Assembly: GCF_002797445.1 (NCBI RefSeq) | Contig: NZ_PGEP01000001.1 | Span: forward strand, 3,844,501-3,908,500 | From: Acidovorax sp. 69 | GTDB taxonomy: Bacteria; Pseudomonadota; Gammaproteobacteria; Burkholderiales; Burkholderiaceae_C | Length of the DNA stretch: 64,000 nucleotides | Reading direction: 5' to 3' | Made by a program: the position numbers and the translations under genes | Shown: positions 8,019 to 17,265 of the stretch, piece after piece | Position numbering within the stretch: the stretch's first letter is position 1 | How the letters are laid out: every line of letters begins with the position of its first letter | The notes under the pieces: generated by a model | Database searches by the model: none | What the model was told of the DNA's origin: nothing | Seen by the model: the letters and a program-made list of their open reading frames with translations, nothing else

Positions 8019-10208
8019 TTACTCCAGCACGGCCCGCAACTGGCGCGTGGTGACGGCCAGGCGCCTCGCCCCGATCTGGGCGAGGTTATTCATCACCGTG
8101 AGCGCTGCTTCGGGGTATTGCCGGGCCCAGGCGTCAAAGTGCGTTCGCGACAAGCGCACCAGGTGCGCAGGCCCCCGCTCAGACCCCGCGCAGGCGCTGC
8201 GCGCCGCCCCGTTGAGGAACGCCATCTCACCAAAAGCCATGCCCGGCCCCACCGTCGCCAGGCGCAGCCCCTTGTCGGGCGGCCACATTGTCACCAAGGT
8301 GATGTGGCCCGACTTCACCACCAGCAGGTCATGGTCGGTGTCCCCCGCATGAAACACCACCCCATGGGGTGGCACGGCCTGCGGTTCCAGCAAGACCTGC
8401 AACGCCTCTGCGGCGGCTCTGGGAACCCCCTCGCCAATCTCGCCCAGCAGGTCCCGCTCCGGGCGTGCGGGGCGCTGCTCGATGGGACGCTGCGACAAGA
8501 TGCCGGCCTCGGCCCATTCCAGCGCGCGGTCCAGGTCGGCAAAGGCGCGCACATGCTCACCCGCGTGTTCGGCGGCCATGGGGTCCAGCGCGGCCACGGC
8601 AGCGGCAATGCCTTGCTGGCCCAGGTCGCGTACCAGCGCCCGCAGTTGCGCCAGCGCGGTACTGTCCCACGCGGGCACACGGCCTGCATCCAGAATCACC
8701 CAGCGATGGCGCGGCTGCAGCAGCAAACGCACCTGCTCGGCCAGATGGGCGGCCACGCCGAACGACATCACGCCCTGCAATTCGAACACCGCCACCTGGT
8801 TCATGCGCGGGGACAGCCAGGTGTCCGACCCCGCCCGGCGCAACCGGCGTGAGCGCAGCTCACCATCCAGCCGCACATGGCGCAGCACCGTGGCCGCAGA
8901 GTCGTGCAGCAGCACGAAGGTGGCCACCACCAGGCCCGCCACCAGCGCCCCCACGCCGCCCATCACCGCAAACACCAACGCCACCAGCCAGCTCTGGGCC
9001 CAGGTCACCCTCGATCGGCGCGCGTAGCGCAATGACCACATGAGGCCCGGCACCTGCATCAGCCCCGCCAACACCAGCCCGCCCGCCAGGCAGGCCATGG
9101 GGACCCAGTGCAGCCACCACGCCCCCGTGATGGCCACGCCCAGCATGATGGCAGCGTGCCAACGCGGGGCGTCACGCGAGGCGCCCACCTGGGCCAGCAC
9201 GATGCGTGAGCGCGATGCGCTGGTCGATGCCGGGATCATGCCGGCCAGGCCACACAGCACGCCCAGCAGGCTTTCACGGCGCAGCGCCAGATTGGCATTG
9301 CCGCGCAGGCCGTGGTCCAGCTCCAGCTCCTGGTTGAAAACGAGAATCTCCAGGCTGTTGACCAACGCCATCAAAAGCGCCAGCACCACCAGGGCCGACC
9401 CTTGCTGATGGGCCAGTGCCATCCAGGGGATACCCGTCCAGTCGGGCAGCAGCGGCCAGGCAAACACACTGGGCTGCACTGCGGGCGCGAACACGCTGCC
9501 CAACCCGCCACCCCACAGCCCTGCCACCGCCACAGCGCCCGCCACCAGGGCCACGGCAGTCAACAGCCCCGGCATGCTTGGCCAGCGCCGCCGCAGCCAC
9601 CAGGCCAGCCCTACCACCGCCACGGCGGCCAGCGCATGCCAGCCCGTGCGGGCATCCCACAACGCTGCTGCCCCCGCACCAAAACCATTGCGAACCTGGC
9701 CAAACACCATGGACAACCCCACACCCGCCGCAAACCCATGTGTGACCGAGATGGGAAGAAACCGCGCCACCGATGCAAGCCGCAACACCCCCAGCAACCA
9801 CTGGAACACAAAGGCCAAAGCCACCGTGGCGCCGCTCACGGCCAGCACCTGTCGCGCCCCCAGGCCCAGCGCTGGTGCCGCCCCATGGGCCGTGGCAAGC
9901 ACGGCCGCAAACAGCAGTGCCACCACGGTGGTGGGCGCATACACCACCCCCGCGCGGGGCGCCACCAGAGTGAGCAACAGGCCTGGCAGCGCGGCCGACC
10001 ACAAGGCCAGCGCCGCCAGTGAATAGCCGCCCGCCAGGGGCGCAAAGGCCAGCAGCCCCAGCCCCACGGCGTGGGGCACCGTGACGGCAGCTGCCGACCA
10101 GGCTGCCGCAGCACCCGAGGGCTGCGGGGCGGGCGGCCCAGCCACGGCGCCCGATGCAGGGTCCGCCGCGCGGGATGCAGAGACTTTCAGGGGCGCCACA
10201 GACAGCAT
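8019..10208 (-). CDS. SulP-family anion transporter with C-terminal STAS and cyclic-nucleotide-binding domains
   Basis: This 729-residue protein starts with a short Ala/Pro-rich tail, then a membrane domain of about ten hydrophobic segments (residues ~40-430) like SulP/SLC26 carriers. A STAS domain follows (~470-560, QVAVFELQGVMSFGVAAHL and VILDAGRVPAWDSTA), then a Crp-type cyclic-nucleotide-binding fold (~595-715, GDTDHDLLVVKSGHITLV and GPGMAFGEMAFLNG). SulP proteins carry sulfate, bicarbonate or dicarboxylates; the substrate cannot be told here. The phosphate-cassette region is AFGEMAFLNGAARSA, whose Arg is compatible with nucleotide binding. SulP-STAS-cNMP fusions occur in several proteobacteria. 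It lies 45 bases downstream of the zinc peptidase gene on the same strand, preceded by an AAAGG element. Confidence 0.88.
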   Translation of the reverse strand: MLSVAPLKVSASRAADPASGAVAGPPAPQPSGAAAAWSAAAVTVPHAVGLGLLAFAPLAGGYSLAALALWSAALPGLLLTLVAPRAGVVYAPTTVVALLFAAVLATAHGAAPALGLGARQVLAVSGATVALAFVFQWLLGVLRLASVARFLPISVTHGFAAGVGLSMVFGQVRNGFGAGAAALWDARTGWHALAAVAVVGLAWWLRRRWPSMPGLLTAVALVAGAVAVAGLWGGGLGSVFAPAVQPSVFAWPLLPDWTGIPWMALAHQQGSALVVLALLMALVNSLEILVFNQELELDHGLRGNANLALRRESLLGVLCGLAGMIPASTSASRSRIVLAQVGASRDAPRWHAAIMLGVAITGAWWLHWVPMACLAGGLVLAGLMQVPGLMWSLRYARRSRVTWAQSWLVALVFAVMGGVGALVAGLVVATFVLLHDSAATVLRHVRLDGELRSRRLRRAGSDTWLSPRMNQVAVFELQGVMSFGVAAHLAEQVRLLLQPRHRWVILDAGRVPAWDSTALAQLRALVRDLGQQGIAAAVAALDPMAAEHAGEHVRAFADLDRALEWAEAGILSQRPIEQRPARPERDLLGEIGEGVPRAAAEALQVLLEPQAVPPHGVVFHAGDTDHDLLVVKSGHITLVTMWPPDKGLRLATVGPGMAFGEMAFLNGAARSACAGSERGPAHLVRLSRTHFDAWARQYPEAALTVMNNLAQIGARRLAVTTRQLRAVLE

Positions 10209-10253
10209 GGACAGTGGCCTTTAAAACCCGTGGGGAGTGCAGGCCGAAGCGGC

Positions 10254-11138
10254 CTAAACGCTGCGCGCGGCGAAGGTGTCGCAGGCCTTCACGTCACCGT
10301 TCTTCAGCCCATTGTTGAACCAGCGCTGGCGCTGGGCGCTGGTGCCGTGGGTAAAGCTCTCTGGCACCACGGCGCCGCCATTGGCGCGCTGCAGGGCGTC
10401 GTCGCCAATCTTGGCGGCGGCGTTCATGGCCTCCTCGACATCACCCTGCTCCAGAATTTGGCGCGCATTCTGTGCATGGTGTGCCCAGACACCGGCAAAA
10501 CAGTCGGCCTGCAGCTCCAGCCGCACCGACAGCGCGTTGTATTCGACCTTGCTCACCCGGCCCCGCATCTGATCGACCTTGGCACTGATGCCCAGCTGGT
10601 TCTGTACGTGGTGACCCACCTCATGAGCGATCACATAGGCTTGGGCAAAATCACCGGGAGCCCCCAGACGGCTCTTGAGGGTTTCATAGAACCCCAGGTC
10701 GATGTAAACCTTCTGGTCTGCCGGGCAGTAAAACGGACCCATCGCAGCCTGGCCAGTGCCACAGGCGGTGGGTGTTGCACCCCGAAACATCACCAGGCGC
10801 GGGTCCTGGTAGCGGCCGCCGCCCTCGCGGAACACCTGGCCCCACACATCCTCGGTATCGGCCAGCACGGTGGAGACAAAGCGGGCCATGGGGTCATCGG
10901 CCGGAGGGCGGTGTGCGGGCCCTGGGTGCTGCTGCACCTGCGCAGGCGCCCCTCCGCCGCTGAGCAGCCCCAAAATTGTCAACGGATTGATACCCAACAC
11001 CCAGCCGCCGAGCAAGGCGATCACGATGGTGCCGATGCCAATGCTGCGCCCACCAAAAATAGGCGATCCCCCTCCGCCCCCACCTTCGTCACGGCGGTCT
11101 TCCACGTTGTCGGATTCGCGATTGCCTTCCCATTTCAT
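10254..11138 (-). CDS. ypfJ: Neutral zinc metallopeptidase, YpfJ family
   Basis: This 294-residue protein has an acidic/Gly-rich cytoplasmic start ([11 protein letters not shown]), one membrane segment at about residues 35-58 ([20 protein letters not shown]) and an external catalytic domain with HEVGHH at about 172-177 ([15 protein letters not shown]). An EyxAD-like segment ([13 protein letters not shown]) follows that would supply the third metal ligand. The ATG at 11138 was chosen because GGAGA lies at proper spacing and the longer frame adds an unrelated N-terminus. This is the conserved putative zinc peptidase family represented by E. coli YpfJ; its physiological substrate is unknown. It is divergent from the pyroglutamyl peptidase gene. 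Confidence 0.9.
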   Translation of the reverse strand: MKWEGNRESDNVEDRRDEGGGGGGSPIFGGRSIGIGTIVIALLGGWVLGINPLTILGLLSGGGAPAQVQQHPGPAHRPPADDPMARFVSTVLADTEDVWGQVFREGGGRYQDPRLVMFRGATPTACGTGQAAMGPFYCPADQKVYIDLGFYETLKSRLGAPGDFAQAYVIAHEVGHHVQNQLGISAKVDQMRGRVSKVEYNALSVRLELQADCFAGVWAHHAQNARQILEQGDVEEAMNAAAKIGDDALQRANGGAVVPESFTHGTSAQRQRWFNNGLKNGDVKACDTFAARSV

Positions 11139-11299
11139 CCTGTGTCTCCAGCGCCCTCCTGCGGATGGAGAGCCAAGGCTGCATATTACGCGCCCATGCA
11201 GACTCCAGAGCGGCAAACTACGATGAGAACCCCGTCTGGCATGGCACAGGCCGGGACGCCTCGCCCGCCCTTGTGACCACAGCCCCCTCTCCCCTTGCC

Positions 11300-11974
11300 A
11301 TGATCAACGACACCCGCCTTCTCACGCCCCATGCCGACCGGGTCATTCTGCTCACGGGGTTCGACCCGTTCGGTGACGCCCCTCTGAACCCCAGCTGGCT
11401 GATTGCGCAAGCGCTGCATGGCCAGCGCGTGGCTGGCCACGTGGTGGTGGCCGCGCAGTTGCCCACAGTGTTCGGGCAGGCGCTGCAGCGGCTCGCGGCG
11501 CTGGTGCACGCGCAGCAGCCCGCGATGACCCTGTGCCTGGGCCTGGCAGGCGGACGCGGCGCACTGTCGATAGAACGCATCGGCATCAACATCAACGACG
11601 CACGCATCCCGGACAACACCGGCGCTCAGCCCATCGACACGCCGGTGGCACCCGACGGACCTGCTGCCTATTTCGCCAGTCTGCCCATCAAAGCCATGCT
11701 GCGCGCCGTGTTGCGCGCGGGAGTTCCCTGCGAGGTCTCGCAGACGGCAGGCACCTTTGTCTGCAACCATGTGCTGTATGGGCTGATGCATCTGCTGGCA
11801 CAGGGCGCGGGCCCGGTGGGTGCACGCGGCGGTTTTGTGCATGTGCCGTGGCTCACCGGGCAAGGCGAGCCCCACCTGCCGCTGCGCGACATGGTGCGCG
11901 GTGTCCATGCTGCGCTGTGGGCGGCAGTGCTGGCACCGCAGGACATCACCCTGCAAGCAGGCGCCACCCACTGA
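11300..11974 (+). CDS. pcp: Pyroglutamyl-peptidase I (pyrrolidone-carboxylate peptidase)
   Basis: This 224-residue cysteine peptidase of family C15 removes N-terminal pyroglutamate from peptides in the cytoplasm. It begins with the family motif [10 protein letters not shown] and shows the catalytic triad Glu92 ([17 protein letters not shown]), Cys155 ([11 protein letters not shown]) and His181 (FVHVPWL). The ATG at 11300 gives the usual length; upstream in-frame starts would add about 45 residues with no family resemblance. It is followed 77 bases later by an ornithine-cyclodeaminase-family gene, so the two may be co-transcribed. Confidence 0.92.
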   Translation: MINDTRLLTPHADRVILLTGFDPFGDAPLNPSWLIAQALHGQRVAGHVVVAAQLPTVFGQALQRLAALVHAQQPAMTLCLGLAGGRGALSIERIGININDARIPDNTGAQPIDTPVAPDGPAAYFASLPIKAMLRAVLRAGVPCEVSQTAGTFVCNHVLYGLMHLLAQGAGPVGARGGFVHVPWLTGQGEPHLPLRDMVRGVHAALWAAVLAPQDITLQAGATH

Positions 11975-12051
11975 ACGGCCAGACCAGGATTGCCTATCCT
12001 GTGCCGAGGGCCTAGGCCCCCAAAGCGCCAGACGCTGTGTAAAGTCTGGCC

Positions 12052-13020
12052 ATGTCCTCTTTATCCTCTTTGAACACCGCCGGTGCGCTCGACGCAGCGG
12101 CCACGGCGGCGCGGCTGCCCTGGTCCGGGCTGGCCGATGAAATTGCCCTTCTGCTGCAGGACAGCGCCGTGTCCGTGCCAGCACGCAGCGTGCTGCCGCT
12201 AGCGCAGGGCGGCAGCCTTTTTGTCATGCCCGCCACGGACCGTACCGTGGCCATGACCAAACTCATCACATTCACCCCCGGCAATGCGGGCACCGGGCGC
12301 CCTTCGATCCAGGGCGATGTGGTGGTTTTCGACATCGCCACGGGCGAGCGTCGGCTGGTGCTGGACGGTCCCACGGTCACCGCACGCCGCACCGCCGCTG
12401 TCTCGTTGCTGGCAGCGCGGCATCTGGCACCGGTACCGCAAGGCCCCTTGCTCATCGTGGGCGCAGGGGTACAGGGCCAGGCCCATGCCGAGGCCTTTGT
12501 TCACGGCCTGGGTGTGCAAGAGGTCTGGATCACGTCGCGCAGCACCGCCAGCGCCGAAGCCTTGGCCATCCAAGTGCGCAAGTTGGGCGTGCGCGTGCGT
12601 GTGGTGGCCGATGCCGATACCGCTGTGCCCCACTGCCCGCTGATCGCGGTCTGCACCACCGCCACGGGCGTGGTGCTGACGGCCACACCACGGCCGGACG
12701 CCTTCATTGCCGCCGTCGGCGCGTTCACCCCCGACATGTTGGAGCTGGCGCCCGCCCTGTGCCAGCATGTGGCGCTGCATGGAACCATCGTGGTGGACAC
12801 CGAAGATGCGAACCACGAGGCTGGCGACCTGCTCCAGGCCTCCCTCGACGTTGCCAGCATGCCCGTGCTCAGGGATGTGGTGCACGGGCCGTGGTCACCC
12901 CGCATCCCGAAGGGCACCGGGCCGGTGCTGTTCAAAAGCTGCGGCTGGGCCGGCTGGGACCTGGCCGCCGCGCGGCTGGCCATGCGCCAGGGTGCTGCCA
13001 GCCCTCTGGTACCCACATGA
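12052..13020 (+). CDS. lhpI: Ornithine cyclodeaminase/mu-crystallin family reductase (probable delta1-pyrroline-2-carboxylate reductase)
   Basis: This 322-residue protein is of the OCD/mu-crystallin family. It has a dinucleotide-binding motif LLIVGAGVQGQAHAEAF (~residues 135-151) and the substrate-region segments AMTKLITFTPGN and GDVVVFD. In proteobacteria close relatives reduce delta1-pyrroline-2-carboxylate and delta1-piperideine-2-carboxylate (trans-3-hydroxyproline and D-amino-acid catabolism); others are ornithine or alanine dehydrogenases. The symbol is therefore tentative. The stop overlaps the start of the diguanylate cyclase gene (ATGA), which suggests translational coupling of two functionally unrelated proteins. 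Confidence 0.8.
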   Translation: MSSLSSLNTAGALDAAATAARLPWSGLADEIALLLQDSAVSVPARSVLPLAQGGSLFVMPATDRTVAMTKLITFTPGNAGTGRPSIQGDVVVFDIATGERRLVLDGPTVTARRTAAVSLLAARHLAPVPQGPLLIVGAGVQGQAHAEAFVHGLGVQEVWITSRSTASAEALAIQVRKLGVRVRVVADADTAVPHCPLIAVCTTATGVVLTATPRPDAFIAAVGAFTPDMLELAPALCQHVALHGTIVVDTEDANHEAGDLLQASLDVASMPVLRDVVHGPWSPRIPKGTGPVLFKSCGWAGWDLAAARLAMRQGAASPLVPT

Positions 13021-14717
13021 CCCTGCGCACGCGCTTCTCAGACCACAGTCTGCGCATGCAGATTGCGCTGGTGTTTGGCACGCTGGTCGTCGGACTCGCT
13101 GTGCTGCTATCGCTAGGGTTTGGCGAATTGCTCAAACACCGCATCCAGCGTGATGCCGGCAAATCGCTGCAAGTGGTGGCCGAAAACGCCGGCAAGCTCC
13201 TGGCTCAGGGATTGATGCAGCGCAGCCTGGAGGCCGAGGTGATGGCCAGTGCCGAAGTCGTCTGGTCCAAAGGACTGGACTCGATCGAGGCCCAACATAT
13301 GCTCGCCCGCAGCCAAGCGATGCAACCCACCAATGTCTGGATTGGCGTGGCCGACACCCAGGGCGTCGTGCGCAGTGCCACGCATGGCCTGCTCGTAGGC
13401 CAAAGCGTGGCCCAGCGGCCCTGGTTTCAGCGTGGCCTCACGGAGATGCATGTGGGCGACGTGCACCCTGCCAAGCTCCTGGAGAAGCTGCTGCCGCCCA
13501 CGGCGGGCGGAGAGCCCTACCGGTTTGTGGATTTCGCGGCACCCATCCGCATCGGCCCGACCACTGTGGGCGTGCTGGGCATTCACGGCAGCTGGGAGTG
13601 GACGCGTGAAGTGCTCGAAACCCTTACTCCGCCTTCGTCCGACGAGAGCGCACTGGAACTCTTTATCTTTGATCGCCAGGGACAACTGATTTTTGCACCC
13701 AGTGGGCAGACCGAGGCCTTTCAAGCGGCTGGCCAGCGCCTGCCCGAGGGCATCCATGTCAACAACAACCGCGACGGCGGGCGCATGCAGACCACTGTGG
13801 TGCCCTGGCTGGATGGCAAGCGCTACCTCACGGCGGCCACCCAGCTCCAGCCGCGCAACGCTGCCAGCGACCTGGGCTGGCGCATCGTGGCGCGCCAGCC
13901 AGTCGAAACAGCCTTTGCAGAGGCGGACAGCACGGTCCGCATGGCCCTGCTCATCGGCCTGGCGGCCGCCTTTTTTGCATCCGTGCTGGCATGGCTGGCG
14001 GCCCGACGGCTGAGCGTGGACCTGTATGCGCTGGCCGATGCCGCGAGTGCCGTCGAAGCGGGCCAACCCGGCAGCGACATCCCAGCCGTCCACAGCAACC
14101 GCGAAGTCGGCCAACTATCGCAAGCGCTCGGCCGCATGACCCATCGGCTGCTCGCAGCCCGCGAGGCCATGGAAGAAACAGTGCGCATGCGCACGCTGGA
14201 GCTGGAAGCCGCCAACCGGGCACTTGATTTGCAGGCCCGTACCGATGCACTCACCGGCTTGCTCAACCGGCGCGGCTTCGAGACACAACTAGCGTTTGCA
14301 CTGGCCCTGGCACGGCGCAGCAGCCGGGCCCTGAGCCTGATTGCGGTGGATGTGGACCACTTCAAGCGCGTGAACGACACCTATGGCCATGGGGCCGGTG
14401 ACGAGGTCCTGCGCAAACTGGCCCGCACGCTCGAAGCGCGGCTGCGTGGCTCGGACGTGATCGCCCGCCTGGGAGGGGAGGAGTTTGTGGCGCTGCTGCC
14501 AGATACCGACTTGGCAGGCGCCCAGGCCATTGCCCAGACACTGGTGACCGCCATGGCGGATCACCAAGACCCCGTGGTAGGCACCATCACGGTGAGTGCC
14601 GGTGTGGCCACCATGCGCAGCGCAGAGGACAAAGGCATCGACATCCTGCGCCGCGCAGACATTGCCCTCTACGAGGCCAAGGGTCAGGGCCGAAACAGGG
14701 TCTGCGTAGAAACATGA
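13017..14717 (+). CDS. Membrane diguanylate cyclase with periplasmic sensor and HAMP-like region
   Basis: This 566-residue protein has a membrane segment at ~16-40 (IALVFGTLVVGLAVLLSLGF) and a periplasmic sensor of about 250 residues resembling a dCache/CHASE domain. A second membrane segment (MALLIGLAAAFFASVLAWLA), a HAMP-like linker and a C-terminal GGDEF domain follow. The active site is GGEEF, and an inhibitory RxxD site (RGSD) sits five residues before it, so this should be an active, product-inhibited c-di-GMP synthase. The ATG overlaps the previous stop; a longer frame would overlap the reductase gene. The ligand of the sensor is unknown. Confidence 0.92.
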   Translation: MTLRTRFSDHSLRMQIALVFGTLVVGLAVLLSLGFGELLKHRIQRDAGKSLQVVAENAGKLLAQGLMQRSLEAEVMASAEVVWSKGLDSIEAQHMLARSQAMQPTNVWIGVADTQGVVRSATHGLLVGQSVAQRPWFQRGLTEMHVGDVHPAKLLEKLLPPTAGGEPYRFVDFAAPIRIGPTTVGVLGIHGSWEWTREVLETLTPPSSDESALELFIFDRQGQLIFAPSGQTEAFQAAGQRLPEGIHVNNNRDGGRMQTTVVPWLDGKRYLTAATQLQPRNAASDLGWRIVARQPVETAFAEADSTVRMALLIGLAAAFFASVLAWLAARRLSVDLYALADAASAVEAGQPGSDIPAVHSNREVGQLSQALGRMTHRLLAAREAMEETVRMRTLELEAANRALDLQARTDALTGLLNRRGFETQLAFALALARRSSRALSLIAVDVDHFKRVNDTYGHGAGDEVLRKLARTLEARLRGSDVIARLGGEEFVALLPDTDLAGAQAIAQTLVTAMADHQDPVVGTITVSAGVATMRSAEDKGIDILRRADIALYEAKGQGRNRVCVET

Positions 14718-15082
14718 CCTGAAGCGCGCCCCGGCCCCCCATCCGCCGGAGCGCTGAAATACGCCAGCAGCGGGGTCGCCAGCTGGTGCAGATCGCCGTC
14801 GTGCACGCTGCGCGCCAGGGCCAACTGCTCAAGTGCATACGCGCGGTGTCCCAGCATCATGGACATGTTCACACAGCAGCCATGGGCCGCCATCTTGAGC
14901 ACAAACGCATTGAGCAAATCGCAAGGCCAGTAGGTGGGATGCTGCACACCTGCCCCTGCCCCTGCCCCTGCCCCTGCCTCTGTATCTACCGCTACGGCAC
15001 ACACGGCAGAGGTGCCCCCGGCGAAGGCGGGCTCGGCACACAGTGCCTTGGCGGGGGAAAAAGAGGCAGCAAAGCTCAGCAT
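14684..15082 (-). CDS. Hypothetical protein with an Ala-Gly hexanucleotide repeat
   Basis: This 132-residue frame is not recognised. It begins MLSFAASFSP, has an alternating Ala/Gly tract (EAGAGAGAGAGV, residues ~36-47) encoded by a CCCCTG hexamer repeat, and then a more ordinary helical part with several Cys and Met (KMAAHGCCVNMSMMLGHR). A GGAG element precedes the ATG at fitting distance. The 3' end overlaps the 3' end of the convergent diguanylate cyclase gene by 34 bases. No signal peptide is obvious. It is probably real because nothing else fills this 500-base stretch and the C-terminal half has a folded-protein composition, but this is uncertain. Confidence 0.5.
   Translation of the reverse strand: MLSFAASFSPAKALCAEPAFAGGTSAVCAVAVDTEAGAGAGAGAGVQHPTYWPCDLLNAFVLKMAAHGCCVNMSMMLGHRAYALEQLALARSVHDGDLHQLATPLLAYFSAPADGGPGRASGHVSTQTLFRP
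14951..14982. repeat. Hexanucleotide tandem repeat (CCCCTG)
   Basis: Four exact CCCCTG units followed by a variant CCTCTG, inside the hypothetical gene and encoding the Ala-Gly tract. Length changes would keep the frame. Confidence 0.85.
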
Positions 15083-15221
15083 GGCACGACTCCATCAAAC
15101 CCGCCGGACCCTCCGGGGGCATGACATCCATGCTAAAAATCTTGCGTTGATTTGCTGTTCAGCGCAAAGGCTGTAGCGCTGTAGGACGACGCCCTCTGAG
15201 GGCGCGGCCCGTTGATCGGGT

Positions 15222-15794
15222 TCAGGCCCTGGGCAGCGTGACGCCGACCTGCCCCTGGTACTTGCCGCCGCGGTCGCGGTAGCTGACCTCGCACACGTCA
15301 TCCTTGTCGCTCTCAAAAAACAGCACCTGGGCACAGCCTTCACCGGCATAGATGCGGGCGGGCAACGGTGTGGTGTTGGAGAACTCCAGCGTCACATAAC
15401 CTTCCCACTCGGGCTCGAACGGGGTCACGTTGACGATGATGCCGCAACGCGCATAGGTGCTTTTTCCAAGGCAGATGGTGAGCACGTTGCGCGGGATGCG
15501 GAAGTACTCCATCGTGCGGGCCAGCGCAAAGCTGTTGGGCGGGATGATGCAGCTGTCACCCTCGAAATCAACAAAGCTCTTTTCGTCGAAATTCTTCGGG
15601 TCCACCACCGTGCTGTGGATGTTGGTGAAGACCTTGAATTCAGGCGCGCAGCGGATGTCGTAGCCGTAGCTGCTGGTGCCGTAGCTGATGATCTTGCGGC
15701 CTTCAACCTCGCGCACCTGACCCGGCTCGAAAGGCTCGATCATGCCGTGCTCGGCCGCCATGCGGCGGATCCATTTGTCGCTCTTGATGCTCAT
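15222..15794 (-). CDS. dcd: dCTP deaminase
   Basis: This 190-residue enzyme, close to the usual ~190, deaminates dCTP to dUTP and so feeds dTMP synthesis. Family motifs are [18 protein letters not shown] near the N-terminus, [19 protein letters not shown] and the catalytic-Glu region [14 protein letters not shown]. The C-terminal [17 protein letters not shown] closes the nucleotide site. The start ATG is followed by [12 protein letters not shown], typical of the family. It lies upstream of the hypothetical gene on the same strand and 81 bases from the guanine deaminase stop. Confidence 0.96.
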   Translation of the reverse strand: MSIKSDKWIRRMAAEHGMIEPFEPGQVREVEGRKIISYGTSSYGYDIRCAPEFKVFTNIHSTVVDPKNFDEKSFVDFEGDSCIIPPNSFALARTMEYFRIPRNVLTICLGKSTYARCGIIVNVTPFEPEWEGYVTLEFSNTTPLPARIYAGEGCAQVLFFESDKDDVCEVSYRDRGGKYQGQVGVTLPRA

Positions 15795-15842
15795 AGCAGA
15801 ACTCCCTGCGCTATGGCCCAGACTGTCTGCAGAGGGCTGGGC

Positions 15843-15898
15843 GCTATTAAATATGTAGCTAATAGCGCTTGAATATCAAGCGCGTGGGCCGTATTTTG
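15843..15898. repeat. Dispersed intergenic palindrome, copy C (supplies guaD stop)
   Basis: Stem GCGCTTGA (15865-15872) / TCAAGCGC (15876-15883) with loop ATA, flanked by GCTATTAAATATGTAGCT and by GGCCGTATTTTG. The TGA stop of guaD and its last codons lie within the element. Confidence 0.8.
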
Positions 15899-17174
15899 CT
15901 TGAGAAATCACGGTTTCCTCCACCAGACGGTCATCACCCAGCACGATCAGCGCAAACAACAGCTCATCCAGGTTGCGCGCCTGGCGCGTCTTGCGCTCCA
16001 AAAGTGGGGTGGCCTGGGGGTTGAGCACCACAAAATCCGCCTCACAACCCGGCTGCAAATTGCCGACCACGCCCTCCAGGCCCAACGCCCTGGCCGCGCC
16101 CGCTGTGTGTTGCCACCACAACTGCTGGGGCGACAGACTCAGGCCCTGTTTGGTCTGGCCCTCGCGCCCCACGTAGTAGGCGGCCAGCATGGTGTGAAAC
16201 GGACTGAAACTGGTGCCGCCACCCACATCGCTGGCCAAACCATAGCCAAAGCCCATGCGGTCGGCACCCACGTAGTCAAAGAACCCGCTGCCCAGGAAGA
16301 GGTTGCTGGTGGGGCTGACAGCGGCCACTGCGCCGGTGTCGTGCATCAAGGCCCGGTCGTCATCGTCAAAGTGAATGCAGTGCGCATACACCGCCCGTTC
16401 ACGCATCAATCCAAAGTCGTCATACACACCCAGGTAGCTGCGCGATTCCGGGAACAGCTCACGCGCCCAGCGGATCTCGTCGCGGTTTTCAGCCACATGC
16501 GACTGGATCCAGACATCGGGGTAACGCGCAGCCAGCTCTCCAGCACCACGCAGTTGCTCGGGGGTGCTGGTGGGTGCAAAACGCGGGGTGATGGCATACC
16601 CCAGGCGGTCCACGCCGTGCCAGCGCTGAATCAACGACTCGGTGTCAATCAGGCTTTGCTCCGTGTTATCGCGCACACCATCGGGCGAGTGCCGGTCCTG
16701 CAGCACCTTGCCGGTGATCAGGCGCATGTGCTGGCGCCTGGCCTCCGAAAACAGCGCGTCCACCGATGCGGGGTGCGAGGTAGAAAACGCCAGCGCAGTG
16801 GTCACGCCGTTGCGCAGCAACTCGGCCACAAAAAACTGCGCCACCTGCTCGCTGTAGTCGGGGGCCACAAAACGCTTTTCGTGGGGAAAGGTGTAGTTTT
16901 CGAGCCAGGGCAGCAAGCCCTCGGCGGGCGATCCGATCACATCGGTCTGGGGGAAATGAATGTGCATGTCCACAAACCCCGGCGCGATGATACGACCCGG
17001 CAAGCGCGTGACCGGTTGATCCACGTAGCGGGGGGCCAGCGCCTGCCAGGCGCCTACCGCCAGCACCCGCTGGCGGCCCTGGGCATCAGGCCCTACGGCC
17101 AAAAGGCCATCTTCTTCATAGAGGGCACGGCCGTCATCGGCAAAACGCAACAAGGCGGAACGGTATACAGGCAT
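15876..17174 (-). CDS. guaD: Guanine deaminase
   Basis: This 432-residue amidohydrolase converts guanine to xanthine and ammonia. It shows the metal-binding HIHFPQTDVIG of guanine deaminases, LITGKVLQDRHSPDG, the HVAENRDEI region and SDVGGGTSFS. The ATG at 17174 gives MPVYRS, which fits family length; in-frame alternatives upstream (ATG 17243, GTG 17249) cannot be excluded because no Shine-Dalgarno sequence is evident at either. A perfect hairpin lies directly before the chosen start. The last residues (KYGPRA) and stop come from a palindromic repeat. The upstream neighbour is a BMP-type binding protein on the same strand, 91 bases away, consistent with a purine transcription unit. Confidence 0.94.
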   Translation of the reverse strand: MPVYRSALLRFADDGRALYEEDGLLAVGPDAQGRQRVLAVGAWQALAPRYVDQPVTRLPGRIIAPGFVDMHIHFPQTDVIGSPAEGLLPWLENYTFPHEKRFVAPDYSEQVAQFFVAELLRNGVTTALAFSTSHPASVDALFSEARRQHMRLITGKVLQDRHSPDGVRDNTEQSLIDTESLIQRWHGVDRLGYAITPRFAPTSTPEQLRGAGELAARYPDVWIQSHVAENRDEIRWARELFPESRSYLGVYDDFGLMRERAVYAHCIHFDDDDRALMHDTGAVAAVSPTSNLFLGSGFFDYVGADRMGFGYGLASDVGGGTSFSPFHTMLAAYYVGREGQTKQGLSLSPQQLWWQHTAGAARALGLEGVVGNLQPGCEADFVVLNPQATPLLERKTRQARNLDELLFALIVLGDDRLVEETVISQAKYGPRA

Positions 17175-17175
17175 G

Positions 17176-17192
17176 GCCGCTAGCTTAGCGGC
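17176..17192 (-). promoter_or_regulatory. Hairpin at the guaD translation start
   Basis: Perfect 7-bp stem GCCGCTA / TAGCGGC with a 3-base loop, one base upstream of the chosen guaD ATG, where the ribosome-binding site should be. It could limit translation initiation or point to a start further upstream. Confidence 0.45.
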
Positions 17193-17265
17193 AGGGCTGG
17201 TTGTCTGTATACGGCTGGTGCCATAGTGGCTATGGCGGGCCATGGCCACGCGGTGGACACTCGCG

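Noticed and set aside
14951..14982. Hexamer tract as a CRISPR-like or phase-variable switch
   Set aside because: Units are contiguous without spacers and in multiples of three, so there is no CRISPR structure and no frame switching.
15188..15204. CGCCCT-CTG-AGGGCG hairpin downstream of dcd as a terminator
   Set aside because: No T-tract follows on the minus strand.
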